A stretch of DNA of 64,000 nt from Calliopsis andreniformis (taxonomy: Eukaryota > Arthropoda > Insecta > Hymenoptera > Andrenidae). The notes beneath the pieces were generated by a model. The model saw only the letters and a list, made by a program, of their open reading frames with translations, ran no database searches and was not told where the DNA came from. Location of the stretch: NCBI RefSeq assembly GCF_051401765.1, contig NW_027480543.1, positions 434,001 to 498,000 on the forward strand, read 5' to 3'. Below, piece after piece: positions 12,674 to 26,226 of the stretch. The position numbers and the translations under genes are program-made. Numbering within the stretch: the stretch's first letter is position 1; each line of letters begins with the position of its first letter.

Positions 12674-14343
12674 ATTGAGGATTGACCACTGATTGTTGAG
12701 GACTGAGGGCTGAAGATTGAGGATTCAGGATTGAGGATCCAGGATTGAGGTTTGAGGACTGAGGATTGAGGATTGAGGATTGAGGATTGAGGATTGAGGA
12801 TTGACGATTGAGGATTGAAGACTGAGGATTGGGTATTGAGAATTGAATATTGAGGATTAAGGATTGAGGTTTGAGGACTGAAGATTGAGTATTGAGGATT
12901 GAGGATTGAGGATTGAGGATTGAGGATTGAGGATTGAAGATAGAATATTCATGATTAAAGATTGAGGTTTGAGGATTGAGGGTTGTGGATTGAGGACGAG
13001 GACTGGGTGTTGAATATTGATGTCTGAGGTCTGAGGATTGAGGATTGAGAATTGAGAATTGAGAAATGAGGATTGAAGATTGAGGATTGGGTATTGAGGA
13101 TTGACGAATGAGGATTGAGGATTGAGGATTGAGGATTGAGTATTGATAATTGAATATTGAGGATTGAGGATTGAGGTTTGAGGATTGAGGACGAGGACTG
13201 ACGGTTGAGGATTGAGGTTTGAGGATTGAGTATTGAGGATTGAGAATTGAGGATTGAGGATTGAAGATTGAGAATTGAGGATTGAAGATTGAGGATTGAG
13301 GATAGAGGATTGAGGATTGACGCTTGAGGATTGAGGGTTGAGGATGGTGGATTGAGTATTGCGGACTGCAGATTGAGTATTGGGGATTGAAGATGGGCGG
13401 ATTGAGGATTGAGGATAGAAGATTGAGGATTGGGGACTGAGGATTCAAGATTGAGGATCGAAGATTGAGAATTGAGGATTGAAGATTGATAATTGAAGAT
13501 TGAGGGTTGAACATTGAGGACTGAGGATTGAGGATTGATGATTGAGTATTGAGTATTGAAGATTGAGGATAGAGGATTGTCGATTAAGGATTGAGGATGA
13601 GGGCTGAGGGTTGAGGGCTGAGGTTTGAGGACTAAGGACTGAGGATTGAGGATTGAGAATTGAGGATTGAGGATTGAAGATTGAGGATTGGGTATTGAGG
13701 ATTGAAGAATGAGGATTGAGGATTGAGGATTGAGGATTGGCGATGGGAGGATTGAGGATTGAGGATAGAAGATTGAGGATTGGGGCTGAGGATTCAAGAT
13801 TGAGGATCGAAGATTGAGAATTGAGGATTGAAGATTGATAATTGAGGATTGAGGATTGAACATTGAGGACTGAGTATTGAGGATTGAAGATTGAGTATTG
13901 AGGATTGAAGGTTGAGGATTGAGGATTGTCGATTAAGGATTGAGGATGAGGGCTGAGGGTTGAGGATTGAGGTTTGAGGACTGAGGACTGAGGATTGAGG
14001 ATTGAGAATTGAGGATTGAGGATTGAGGATTGAAGATTGAGGATTGGGTATTGAGGATTGAAGAATGAGGATTGAGGATTGAGGATTGAGGATTGAGGAT
14101 TGAAGATTGAGTATTGAGCATTGAAGCCTGACGATTGAGGATTGAGGATTGCGGACTGAGGATTGAGGATTGTGGATGGAGGATTGAAGATTGAGTATTG
14201 AGGATTGAAGATTGAGGATCGAGGATTGAGGATTGAGGATTGAGGATTGAAGATTGAGTATTGGGGAATGAGTGTTGAGGGTTGAATGATCAGAATTGAT
14301 GTTTGTGGATTCAGATTTGAAGATTGCAGATTGAGTATTGAGT

Positions 14344-14378
14344 ATTGAAATCTGTGAATTGATGATATTCTATTGAGG
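14344..14378. repeat. Y core, GAATTG type
   Basis: Family A copy 3. Confidence 0.8.
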
Positions 14379-15350
14379 ATTGAGAATTGACAACTGATTG
14401 TTGAGGACTGAGGTCTGAAGATTGAGGATTCAGGATTAAGGATTCAGGTTTGAAGTTTGAGGACTGAGATTTGAGGATTGTGGATTGAGGATTGAGTATT
14501 GAGGATTGACGATTGAAGACTGAGGATTGAGGATGATGGCTGAGGGTTGAGGATTGAGGTTTGAGGACTGAGGACAGAGGATTGATGATTGAGAATTGAG
14601 GATTGAGGATTAAGGATTGAAGATTGAGGATTGTGTATTGAGGACTGAAGAATGAGGATTGAGGATTGAGGATTGAGGATTGAGGATTGAATATTGAGTA
14701 TTGAGGATTGAAGATTGACTAATGAGTATTGCGAATTGAGGATTGAGGATTGAGGATTGAGGATTGAGGATTGGGTATTGAGGATTGAAGAATGAGGATT
14801 GAGGATTGAGGATTGAGGATTGAGGATTGAAGATTGCGGATTGAGGTTTGAGGATTGAGGATTGAGTATTGAGTATTGAGAATTGAAGATTGTGGATTGA
14901 GGATTGAGGTTTGAGGATTGCGGATTGAGGATTGAGGATTGATGATTGAAGATTGAATATTGATGATTAAAGATTGAGTGTTGAGGATTGAGGGTTGTGG
15001 ATTGAGGACGAGGACAGAGTGTTGAATATTGATGTCTGAGGTCTGAGGATTGAGGATTGAGGATTGAGAATTGAGGATTGAGGATTGAGGATTGATGATT
15101 GAGGATTGGGTATTGAGGATCGAAGAATGAGGATTGAGGATTGAGGATTGAGGATTGAGGATTGAAGATTGTCTATTGAGGATTGAGGATTGAAGATTGA
15201 GTATTGAGGATTGAAGGTTGAGGATTGTGGTATTGAGGATTGAGGATTGAGGCTTGAATATTGAGGATTGGGGACTGAGTGTTGAGGGTTGAGTGATGAG
15301 TATTGATGTTTGCGGATAGGGATTTGAAGATTGCAGGTTGAGTATTTAGT

Positions 15351-15385
15351 ATTGAAAACTGTGAATTCATGATATTCTATTGAGG
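15351..15385. repeat. Y core, GAATTC type
   Basis: Family A copy 3. Confidence 0.8.
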
Positions 15386-17086
15386 ATTGAGGATTGACCA
15401 CTGATTGTTGAGGACTGAGGGCTGAAGATTGAGGATTCAGGATTGAGGATCCAGGATTGAGGTTTGAGGACTGAGGATTGAGGATTGAGGATTGAGGATT
15501 GAGGATTGAGGATTGAGGATTGAAGACTGAGGATCGGGTATTGAGGATTGAACATTGAGGATTGAGGATTGAGGATTGAGGATTGAGGATTGAGGATTGA
15601 ATGTTGAATATTGATGAATGAAGATTGAGGATTGAGGATTGAAGGTCGTGGATTGCGGACGAGGACTGAGGGTTGAATATTGATGTTTGAGGTCTGAGGA
15701 TTGAGGATTGAGAATTGAGAATTAAGGATTGAGGATTGAAGATTGAGGATTGGGTATTGAGGATTGAAGAATGAAAATTGAGGATTGAGGATTGAGGACT
15801 GAGGATTGCAGATTGAGTATTGAGGGTTGAAGATTGAGAATTGAGGATTGAGGATTGAGGATTGAGGATTGAGGATTGAATATTGAGTATTGAGGATTGA
15901 AGATTGAGGATTCAGGATTGAGGATTGAGGATTGAGGATTGAAGACTGAGGATTGGGGATTGAGCATTGACGATTGAGTATTGAGTATTGAGGATTGAGA
16001 ATTGGGGATTGATGATTGAAGATTGAGTATTGAGGATTGAACATTGAGGATTGAGGATTGAAGATTGAGGATTGAGGATTGAGGATTGAGGATCGATGAT
16101 TGAGGATTGAGGATTGAGGATTGAGGATTGAGGATTGAGGATTGAGGATTGAGGGTTGTGGATTGAGGACGAGGACTGAGGGTTGAATATTTATGTTTGA
16201 GGTCTGAGGATTGAGGATTGAGGGTTGAGAATTGAGGATTGAGGATTGAGGATTGAAGATTGAGGATTGGGTATTGAGGATTGAGGATTGAGGATTGAAG
16301 ATTGAGGATAGGGTATTGAGGATTGAAGGATGATGATTGAGGATTGAGGATTGAGGATTGAGGATTGTATATTGAGTATTGAGGATTGAAGATCGACTAT
16401 TGAGGATTGCGAATTGAGGATTGAGGGTTGAGGACTGAGGATTGAAGATTGACTATAGAGGATTGAAGGTTGAGGATTGTGGATTGAGGATTGAGGATTG
16501 AGGTTAGAGGAGTGAAGGTTGAGGATTGAGGATTGAGGATTGAGGATTGAGGGTTGAGGATTGAAGATAGAATATTCATGATTAAAGATTGAGGTTTGAG
16601 GATTGAGGGTTGTGGATTGAGGACGAGGACTGAGTGTTGAATATTGATGTCTGAGGTCTTAGGATTGAGGATTGAGAATTGAGAATTGAGGAATGAGGAT
16701 TGAAGATTAAGGATTGAGGATTGAGGATTGAGGATTGCGGATTGAGGTTTGAGGATTGAGGATTGAGGACTGAGAATTGAGGATTGATGATTGAGGATTG
16801 AAGATAGAGGATTGGGTATTGAGGATTGAAGAACGAGGATTGAAGATTGAGGATTGATGATTAAGGATGGAGGATGGAGGATGAGGGTTGAGGATTGAGG
16901 ATTGAGGTTTGAGGAATGAGGATTGACGGCTGAGGATTGAGGATTGAGGATTGAGGATTGAGGATTGAGGATTGAGGATTGGGGATTGAATTTTGAGTAC
17001 TGAGGATTGAAGATTGAGGATTGAGGATTGAGGATTGAGGATGGAGGATGAGGGCTGAGGGTTGAGGATTGAGGTTTGAGTATTGA

Positions 17087-17104
17087 ATCCTGAGAATTCA
17101 CGAT
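17087..17104. repeat. X box palindrome, one mismatch
   Basis: Right arm is TCACGAT, shared only with copy 4 (24104). Confidence 0.82.
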
Positions 17105-17279
17105 ATTCTATTGAGTATTGAGAATTGAGCATTGATGGTTGAGTACTGAGGGCTGAGGATTGAGGATTGAAGGTTGAGTATTGAGGATTCAGAATTGAGG
17201 TTTGAGGACTGAGGATTGAGGATTGAAGATTGAGTATTGAGGATTGAAGGTTGAGGATTGAGGATTGAGGATTGACTAT

Positions 17280-17558
17280 TCAGGGTTGTGGATCTAGGAT
17301 TCGAGATTCATTATTGAGTAATGAAGATTGGGGATTGAGGATTGAGGATTGAGGATATAGGATTGGAGATTGATTATTGAGGATTGAAGATTGGGGATTG
17401 AGGATTGTGGATTGAGGATCTAGGGTTGGAGATTGAAGATTGAGGATTGAGGATTGAGGGTTGAGGATTGAGGACGGGGACTGACGGTTGAGGATTGAGG
17501 TTTGAGGATTCAGGGTTGAGGATTGAGGACTGAGGCTTGAGGATTGAGGATTGAGCAT
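17280..17558 (+). repeat. GGATNTAGG module, family A copy 3
   Basis: Same module 7,010 bp to the right of the copy 2 one, with 17309 C as a private change. Confidence 0.7.
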
Positions 17559-18035
17559 TGAGGATTGAAGATTGAGGACTGGCGATTGAGGATTGAAGAT
17601 TGAGGATTAAGGATTGTGGATTGGGGATTGAGGATGTAGGATTGGAGATTGATTATTGAGGATTGAAGATTGAGGATTGAGGATTGAGAATTGAGACTTG
17701 AGAATTGAGGGTGAGGACTGAGGGTTGAGGATTGAGGTTTGAGGAACGAGGATTGAGGATTGAGGATTGAGGGCTGAGGATTGACGATTGAGTATTGAAG
17801 ATTGAGGATTGATGACTGAGGATTGAGGACTGAGGATTGAGAATTGAGGATTGAGGATTGAAGATTGAGTATTGAGGATTGAAAGTTGAGGATTGTGGAT
17901 TGAGGATTGAGGATTGAATATTGAGGATTGAGGATTAAGTATCTAGGATTGAAGATTGAGGATTGTGGATTGAGGATTGAGGATTGAGGATGGAGCGTGA
18001 GGGCTGAGGGTTGAGGATTGAGGTTTGAGTATTGA

Positions 18036-18053
18036 ATCCTGAGAATTCAGGAT
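18036..18053. repeat. X box palindrome, perfect stem
   Basis: Family A copy 3; ATTCCATTG subtype. Confidence 0.85.
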
Positions 18054-19655
18054 ATTCCATTGAGTATTGAGAATTGAGGATTGATGGTTGAGTATTGAGG
18101 ACTGAGGATTGAGGCGTGAAGGTTGAGTATTGATTATTCAGGATTGAGGTTTGAGGACTGAGGATTGAGGATTGAAGATTGAGTATTGAGGATTGAAGAT
18201 TGAGGATTGAGGATTGAGGATTGAGGATTGAGGATGATGTCTGTGGGTTGAGGATTGAGGTTTGAGGACTGAGGGCTGAGGATTGAAGACTGAGGGTTGA
18301 GGATGGGGGCAGAGGGTCGGGGATTGTGGTTTGACGACTGAGGCTTGAGGATTGAGGACTGAGAATTGAGGATTGATGATTGAGGATTGAAGATAGAGGA
18401 TTGGGTATTGAGGATTGAAGAATGAGGATTGAAGATTGAGGATTGATGACTAAGGATGTAGGATGGAGGTTGAGGGCTGAGGGTTGAGGATTGAGGTTTG
18501 AGGACTGAGGACTGAGGATTGAGGATTGAGAATTGAGAATTGAGAATTGAGGATTGAGGATTGAGGATTGAAGATCGAGTATTGATGATTGAATATTGAG
18601 GATTGAGGATTGAGGTTTGAGGATTGAGGACGAGGACTGACGGTAGAGGACTGCGGTTTGAGGATTGAGGACTGAGGATTGAGGACTGAGGATTGAGGAT
18701 TGAGGATTGAGCATTGAGGATTGAAGATTGAAGACTGGGGATTGATGATTGAAGATTGAGAATTAAGGATTGAAGATTGTGGATTGAGGAACTAGGATTG
18801 GAGATTGATTATTGAGGATTGAAGATTGAGGATTGAGGATTGAGGATTGAGAATTGAGAATTGAGGATGAGGACTGAGGGTTGAGGATAAAGGTTTGAGG
18901 AATGAGGATTGAGGGTTGAGGATTGAGGATTGAGGATTGAGGATTGAGGATTGAGGATTGAGGACTGGGGACTGACGATTGGGGATTGAGGATTGAGGAT
19001 TGAGGATTGAGTGTTGAGGATGGAGGATGAGGGCAGAGGGTTGAGGATTGAGGTTTGAGGACTGAGGACTGAGGATTGAGGATCGAGAGTTGAGGAATGA
19101 GGATTGAGGATTGGGGATTGAGGATTGAGGATTGAAGATTGAGGATTGGGTATTGAGGATTGAAGAATGAGGATTGAGGATTGAGGTTTGAGGATTGCGG
19201 ATTGAGGATTGAGGATTGATGATTGAACATTGAATATTGATGATTAAAGATTGAGTGTTGAGGATTGAGGGTTGTGGATTGAGGACGAGGACAGAGTGTT
19301 GAATATTGATGTCTGAGGTCTGAGGATTGAGGATTGAGGATTGAGAATTGAGGATTTAGGATTGAGGATTGAAGATTGAGGATTGGGTATTGAGGATCGA
19401 AGAATGAGGATTGAGGATTGAGCATTGAGTATTGAGGATTGAAGATTGTCTATTGAGGATTGAGGATTGAAGATTGAGTATTGAGGATTGAAGGTTGAGG
19501 ATTGTGGTATTGAGGATTGAGGATTGAGGCTTGAATATTGAGGATTGAGGATTGAGGCTTGAATATTGAGGATTGGGGACTGAGTGTTGAGGGTTGAGTG
19601 ATGAGAATTGATGTTTGCGGATAGGGATTTGAAGATTGCAGGTTGAGTATTTAGT

Positions 19656-19690
19656 ATTGAAAACTGTGAATTCATGATATTCTATTGAGG
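19656..19690. repeat. Y core, GAATTC type
   Basis: 7,017 bp from 12639. Confidence 0.8.
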
Positions 19691-21360
19691 ATTGAGGATT
19701 GACCACTGATTGTTGAGGACTGAGGGCTGAAGATTGAGGATTCAGGATTGAGGATCCAGGATTGAGGTTTGAGGACTGAGGATTGAGGATTGAGGATTGA
19801 GGATTGAGGATTGAGGATTGACGATTGAGGATTGAAGACTGAGGATTGGGTATTGAGAATTGAATATTGAGGATTAAGGATTGAGGTTTGAGGACTGAAG
19901 ATTGAGTATTGAGGATTGAGGATTGAGGATTGAGGATTGAGGATTGAGGATTGAAGATAGAATATTCATGATTAAAGATTGAGGTTTGAGGATTGAGGGT
20001 TGTGGATTGAGGACGAGGACTGGGTGTTGAATATTGATGTCTGAGGTCTGAGGATTGAGGATTGAGAATTGAGAATTGAGAAATGAGGATTGAAGATTGA
20101 GGATTGGGTATTGAGGATTGACGAATGAGGATTGAGGATTGAGGATTGAGGATTGAGTATTGATAATTGAATATTGAGGATTGAGGATTGAGGTTTGAGG
20201 ATTGAGGACGAGGACTGACGGTTGAGGATTGAGGTTTGAGGATTGAGTATTGAGGATTGAGAATTGAGGATTGAGGATTGAAGATTGAGAATTGAGGATT
20301 GAAGATTGAGGATTGAGGATAGAGGATTGAGGATTGACGCTTGAGGATTGAGGGTTGAGGATGGTGGATTGAGTATTGCGGACTGCAGATTGAGTATTGG
20401 GGATTGAAGATGGGCGGATTGAGGATTGAGGATAGAAGATTGAGGATTGGGGACTGAGGATTCAAGATTGAGGATCGAAGATTGAGAATTGAGGATTGAA
20501 GATTGATAATTGAAGATTGAGGGTTGAACATTGAGGACTGAGGATTGAGGATTGATGATTGAGTATTGAGTATTGAAGATTGAGGATAGAGGATTGTCGA
20601 TTAAGGATTGAGGATGAGGGCTGAGGGTTGAGGGCTGAGGTTTGAGGACTAAGGACTGAGGATTGAGGATTGAGAATTGAGGATTGAGGATTGAAGATTG
20701 AGGATTGGGTATTGAGGATTGAAGAATGAGGATTGAGGATTGAGGATTGAGGATTGGCGATGGGAGGATTGAGGATTGAGGATAGAAGATTGAGGATTGG
20801 GGCTGAGGATTCAAGATTGAGGATCGAAGATTGAGAATTGAGGATTGAAGATTGATAATTGAGGATTGAGGATTGAACATTGAGGACTGAGTATTGAGGA
20901 TTGAAGATTGAGTATTGAGGATTGAAGGTTGAGGATTGAGGATTGTCGATTAAGGATTGAGGATGAGGGCTGAGGGTTGAGGATTGAGGTTTGAGGACTG
21001 AGGACTGAGGATTGAGGATTGAGAATTGAGGATTGAGGATTGAGGATTGAAGATTGAGGATTGGGTATTGAGGATTGAAGAATGAGGATTGAGGATTGAG
21101 GATTGAGGATTGAGGATTGAAGATTGAGTATTGAGCATTGAAGCCTGACGATTGAGGATTGAGGATTGCGGACTGAGGATTGAGGATTGTGGATGGAGGA
21201 TTGAAGATTGAGTATTGAGGATTGAAGATTGAGGATCGAGGATTGAGGATTGAGGATTGAGGATTGAAGATTGAGTATTGGGGAATGAGTGTTGAGGGTT
21301 GAATGATCAGAATTGATGTTTGTGGATTCAGATTTGAAGATTGCAGATTGAGTATTGAGT

Positions 21361-21395
21361 ATTGAAATCTGTGAATTGATGATATTCTATTGAGG
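21361..21395. repeat. Y core, GAATTG type
   Basis: 7,017 bp from 14344. Confidence 0.8.
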
Positions 21396-22367
21396 ATTGA
21401 GAATTGACAACTGATTGTTGAGGACTGAGGTCTGAAGATTGAGGATTCAGGATTAAGGATTCAGGTTTGAAGTTTGAGGACTGAGATTTGAGGATTGTGG
21501 ATTGAGGATTGAGTATTGAGGATTGACGATTGAAGACTGAGGATTGAGGATGATGGCTGAGGGTTGAGGATTGAGGTTTGAGGACTGAGGACAGAGGATT
21601 GATGATTGAGAATTGAGGATTGAGGATTAAGGATTGAAGATTGAGGATTGTGTATTGAGGACTGAAGAATGAGGATTGAGGATTGAGGATTGAGGATTGA
21701 GGATTGAATATTGAGTATTGAGGATTGAAGATTGACTAATGAGTATTGCGAATTGAGGATTGAGGATTGAGGATTGAGGATTGAGGATTGGGTATTGAGG
21801 ATTGAAGAATGAGGATTGAGGATTGAGGATTGAGGATTGAGGATTGAAGATTGCGGATTGAGGTTTGAGGATTGAGGATTGAGTATTGAGTATTGAGAAT
21901 TGAAGATTGTGGATTGAGGATTGAGGTTTGAGGATTGCGGATTGAGGATTGAGGATTGATGATTGAAGATTGAATATTGATGATTAAAGATTGAGTGTTG
22001 AGGATTGAGGGTTGTGGATTGAGGACGAGGACAGAGTGTTGAATATTGATGTCTGAGGTCTGAGGATTGAGGATTGAGGATTGAGAATTGAGGATTGAGG
22101 ATTGAGGATTGATGATTGAGGATTGGGTATTGAGGATCGAAGAATGAGGATTGAGGATTGAGGATTGAGGATTGAGGATTGAAGATTGTCTATTGAGGAT
22201 TGAGGATTGAAGATTGAGTATTGAGGATTGAAGGTTGAGGATTGTGGTATTGAGGATTGAGGATTGAGGCTTGAATATTGAGGATTGGGGACTGAGTGTT
22301 GAGGGTTGAGTGATGAGTATTGATGTTTGCGGATAGGGATTTGAAGATTGCAGGTTGAGTATTTAGT

Positions 22368-22402
22368 ATTGAAAACTGTGAATTCATGATATTCTATTGA
22401 GG
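22368..22402. repeat. Y core, GAATTC type
   Basis: 7,017 bp from 15351; last GAATTC-type Y core in the window. Confidence 0.8.
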
Positions 22403-24103
22403 ATTGAGGATTGACCACTGATTGTTGAGGACTGAGGGCTGAAGATTGAGGATTCAGGATTGAGGATCCAGGATTGAGGTTTGAGGACTGAGGATTGAGG
22501 ATTGAGGATTGAGGATTGAGGATTGAGGATTGAGGATTGAAGACTGAGGATCGGGTATTGAGGATTGAACATTGAGGATTGAGGATTGAGGATTGAGGAT
22601 TGAGGATTGAGGATTGAATGTTGAATATTGATGAATGAAGATTGAGGATTGAGGATTGAAGGTCGTGGATTGCGGACGAGGACTGAGGGTTGAATATTGA
22701 TGTTTGAGGTCTGAGGATTGAGGATTGAGAATTGAGAATTAAGGATTGAGGATTGAAGATTGAGGATTGGGTATTGAGGATTGAAGAATGAAAATTGAGG
22801 ATTGAGGATTGAGGACTGAGGATTGCAGATTGAGTATTGAGGGTTGAAGATTGAGAATTGAGGATTGAGGATTGAGGATTGAGGATTGAGGATTGAATAT
22901 TGAGTATTGAGGATTGAAGATTGAGGATTCAGGATTGAGGATTGAGGATTGAGGATTGAAGACTGAGGATTGGGGATTGAGCATTGACGATTGAGTATTG
23001 AGTATTGAGGATTGAGAATTGGGGATTGATGATTGAAGATTGAGTATTGAGGATTGAACATTGAGGATTGAGGATTGAAGATTGAGGATTGAGGATTGAG
23101 GATTGAGGATCGATGATTGAGGATTGAGGATTGAGGATTGAGGATTGAGGATTGAGGATTGAGGATTGAGGGTTGTGGATTGAGGACGAGGACTGAGGGT
23201 TGAATATTTATGTTTGAGGTCTGAGGATTGAGGATTGAGGGTTGAGAATTGAGGATTGAGGATTGAGGATTGAAGATTGAGGATTGGGTATTGAGGATTG
23301 AGGATTGAGGATTGAAGATTGAGGATAGGGTATTGAGGATTGAAGGATGATGATTGAGGATTGAGGATTGAGGATTGAGGATTGTATATTGAGTATTGAG
23401 GATTGAAGATCGACTATTGAGGATTGCGAATTGAGGATTGAGGGTTGAGGACTGAGGATTGAAGATTGACTATAGAGGATTGAAGGTTGAGGATTGTGGA
23501 TTGAGGATTGAGGATTGAGGTTAGAGGAGTGAAGGTTGAGGATTGAGGATTGAGGATTGAGGATTGAGGGTTGAGGATTGAAGATAGAATATTCATGATT
23601 AAAGATTGAGGTTTGAGGATTGAGGGTTGTGGATTGAGGACGAGGACTGAGTGTTGAATATTGATGTCTGAGGTCTTAGGATTGAGGATTGAGAATTGAG
23701 AATTGAGGAATGAGGATTGAAGATTAAGGATTGAGGATTGAGGATTGAGGATTGCGGATTGAGGTTTGAGGATTGAGGATTGAGGACTGAGAATTGAGGA
23801 TTGATGATTGAGGATTGAAGATAGAGGATTGGGTATTGAGGATTGAAGAACGAGGATTGAAGATTGAGGATTGATGATTAAGGATGGAGGATGGAGGATG
23901 AGGGTTGAGGATAGAGGATTGAGGTTTGAGGAATGAGGATTGACGGCTGAGGATTGAGGATTGAGGATTGAGGATTGAGGATTGAGGATTGAGGATTGGG
24001 GATTGAATTTTGAGTACTGAGGATTGAAGATTGAGGATTGAGGATTGAGGATTGAGGATGGAGGATGAGGGCTGAGGGTTGAGGATTGAGGTTTGAGTAT
24101 TGA

Positions 24104-24121
24104 ATCCTGAGAATTCACGAT
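24104..24121. repeat. X box palindrome, one mismatch
   Basis: Right arm TCACGAT, identical to its partner 7,017 bp to the left. Confidence 0.82.
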
Positions 24122-24296
24122 ATTCTATTGAGTATTGAGAATTGAGCATTGATGGTTGAGTACTGAGGGCTGAGGATTGAGGATTGAAGGTTGAGTATTG
24201 AGGATTCAGAATTGAGGTTTGAGGACTGAGGATTGAGGATTGAAGATTGAGTATTGAGGATTGAAGGTTGAGGATTGAGGATTGAGGATTGACTAT

Positions 24297-24575
24297 TCAG
24301 GGTTGTGGATCTAGGATTCGAGATTGATTATTGAGTAATGAAGATTGGGGATTGAGGATTGAGGATTGAGGATATAGGATTGGAGATTGATTATTGAGGA
24401 TTGAAGATTGGGGATTGAGGATTGTGGATTGAGGATCTAGGGTTGGAGATTGAAGATTGAGGATTGAGGATTGAGGGTTGAGGATTGAGGACGGGGACTG
24501 ACGGTTGAGGATTGAGGTTTGAGGATTCAGGGTTGAGGATTGAGGACTGAGGCTTGAGGATTGAGGATTGAGCAT
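24297..24575 (+). repeat. GGATNTAGG module, family A copy 4
   Basis: Offset 7,017 from the copy 3 module; G at 24326 where copy 3 has C. Confidence 0.7.
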
Positions 24576-25052
24576 TGAGGATTGAAGATTGAGGACTGGC
24601 GATTGAGGATTGAAGATTGAGGATTAAGGATTGTGGATTGGGGATTGAGGATGTAGGATTGGAGATTGATTATTGAGGATTGAAGATTGAGGATTGAGGA
24701 TTGAGAATTGAGACTTGAGAATTGAGGGTGAGGACTGAGGGTTGAGGATTGAGGTTTGAGGAACGAGGATTGAGGATTGAGGATTGAGGGCTGAGGATTG
24801 ACGATTGAGTATTGAAGATTGAGGATTGATGACTGAGGATTGAGGACTGAGGATTGAGAATTGAGGATTGAGGATTGAAGATTGAGTATTGAGGATTGAA
24901 AGTTGAGGATTGTGGATTGAGGATTGAGGATTGAATATTGAGGATTGAGGATTAAGTATCTAGGATTGAAGATTGAGGATTGTGAATTGAGGATTGAGGA
25001 TTGAGGATGGAGCGTGAGGGCTGAGGGTTGAGGATTGAGGTTTGAGTATTGA

Positions 25053-25070
25053 ATCCTGAGAATTCAGGAT
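25053..25070. repeat. X box palindrome, perfect stem
   Basis: Family A copy 4; ATTCCATTG subtype. Confidence 0.85.
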
Positions 25071-26208
25071 ATTCCATTGAGTATTGAGAATTGAGGATTG
25101 ATGGTTGAGTATTGAGGACTGAGGATTGAGGCGTGAAGGTTGAGTATTGATTATTCAGGATTGAGGTTTGAGGACTGAGGATTGAGGATTGAAGATTGAG
25201 TATTGAGGATTGAAGATTGAGGATTGAGGATTGAGGATTGAGGATTGAGGATGATGTCTGTGGGTTGAGGATTGAGGTTTGAGGACTGAGGGCTGAGGAT
25301 TGAAGACTGAGGGTTGAGGATGGGGGCAGAGGGTCGGGGATTGTGGTTTGACGACTGAGGCTTGAGGATTGAGGACTGAGAATTGAGGATTGATGATTGA
25401 GGATTGAAGATAGAGGATTGGGTATTGAGGATTGAAGAATGAGGATTGAAGATTGAGGATTGATGACTAAGGATGTAGGATGGAGGTTGAGGGCTGAGGG
25501 TTGAGGATTGAGGTTTGAGGACTGAGGACTGAGGATTGAGGATTGAGAATTGAGAATTGAGAATTGAGGATTGAGGATTGAGGATTGAAGATCGAGTATT
25601 GATGATTGAATATTGAGGATTGAGGATTGAGGTTTGAGGATTGAGGACGAGGACTGACGGTAGAGGACTGCGGTTTGAGGATTGAGGACTGAGGATTGAG
25701 GACTGAGGATTGAGGATTGAGGATTGAGCATTGAGGATTGAAGATTGAAGACTGGGGATTGATGATTGAAGATTGAGAATTAAGGATTGAAGATTGTGGA
25801 TTGAGGAACTAGGATTGGAGATTGATTATTGAGGATTGAAGATTGAGGATTGAGGATTGAGGATTGAGAATTGAGAATTGAGGATGAGGACTGAGGGTTG
25901 AGGATAAAGGTTTGAGGAATGAGGATTGAGGGTTGAGGATTGAGGATTGAGGATTGAGGATTGAGGACTGGGGACTGACGATTGGGGATTGAGGATTGAG
26001 GATTGATGATTGAGGATTGAGGATTCATGATTGAAAATTGAGGATTGGGTATTGGGGATTGAAGAATGAGGATTGAGGATTGAGGATTGAGGATTGAGGA
26101 TTGGGGATTGAATATTGAGTACTGAGGATTGAAGATTGAGTATTGAGGATTGAGGATTGAGGATGGAGGATGAGGGCTGAGGGTTGAGGATTGAGGTTTG
26201 AGTATTGA

Positions 26209-26226
26209 AGCCTGAGAATTCAGGAT
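26209..26226. repeat. X box palindrome, one mismatch
   Basis: Left arm AGCCTGA. First box after the family A to mosaic switch. Confidence 0.82.

Larger units (their letters stand above)
6061..14118 (+). repeat. Family A higher-order unit, copy 2 (8,058 bp, enlarged)
   Basis: Delimited by CATTGAAGCCTGACG at 6061 and 14119. It is longer than its neighbours, partly because of an internal tandem duplication of about 1.3 kb (6.19 to 8.8 kb) and a 236 bp duplication near 9.5 to 9.9 kb. From about 9.8 kb rightward it matches copy 3 at an offset of 7,010 bp, becoming 7,017 bp after about 11.53 kb, where copy 3 has one extra GAGAATT heptamer. Confidence 0.8.
14119..21135 (+). repeat. Family A higher-order unit, copy 3 (7,017 bp)
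   Basis: Delimited by CATTGAAGCCTGACG at 14119 and 21136. Every landmark I tested recurs exactly 7,017 bp further on in copy 4: Y cores 14344 to 21361 and 15351 to 22368, X boxes 17087 to 24104 and 18036 to 25053. 7,017 is not a multiple of seven (remainder 3), so the unit carries a fixed set of phase-shifting units. Confidence 0.88.
21136..25990 (+). repeat. Family A higher-order unit, copy 4 (interrupted on the right)
   Basis: Almost identical to 14119 to 18973. In the 14.1 to 18.7 kb part I found only three substitutions by eye: 16896 T versus 23913 A, 17309 C versus 24326 G, and 17968 G versus 24985 A. Near 25965 the offset falls to 7,003 (two heptamers fewer), and similarity to copy 3 ends soon after 25990, where a different mosaic begins. 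Confidence 0.85.

Noticed and set aside
12339..13514. Long - strand open reading frames as genes (also 19356-20531, 9151-10248, 33320-34411, 35332-36423, 1543-2550, 11440-12408)
   Set aside because: They are degenerate (SSILNPQ)n, which any stretch of the unit gives in any - strand frame. They overlap in different frames, begin at chance GAGCATT variants (ATG on -), end at chance TTA, CTA or TCA variants, have no upstream signals, and are not conserved between duplicated blocks.
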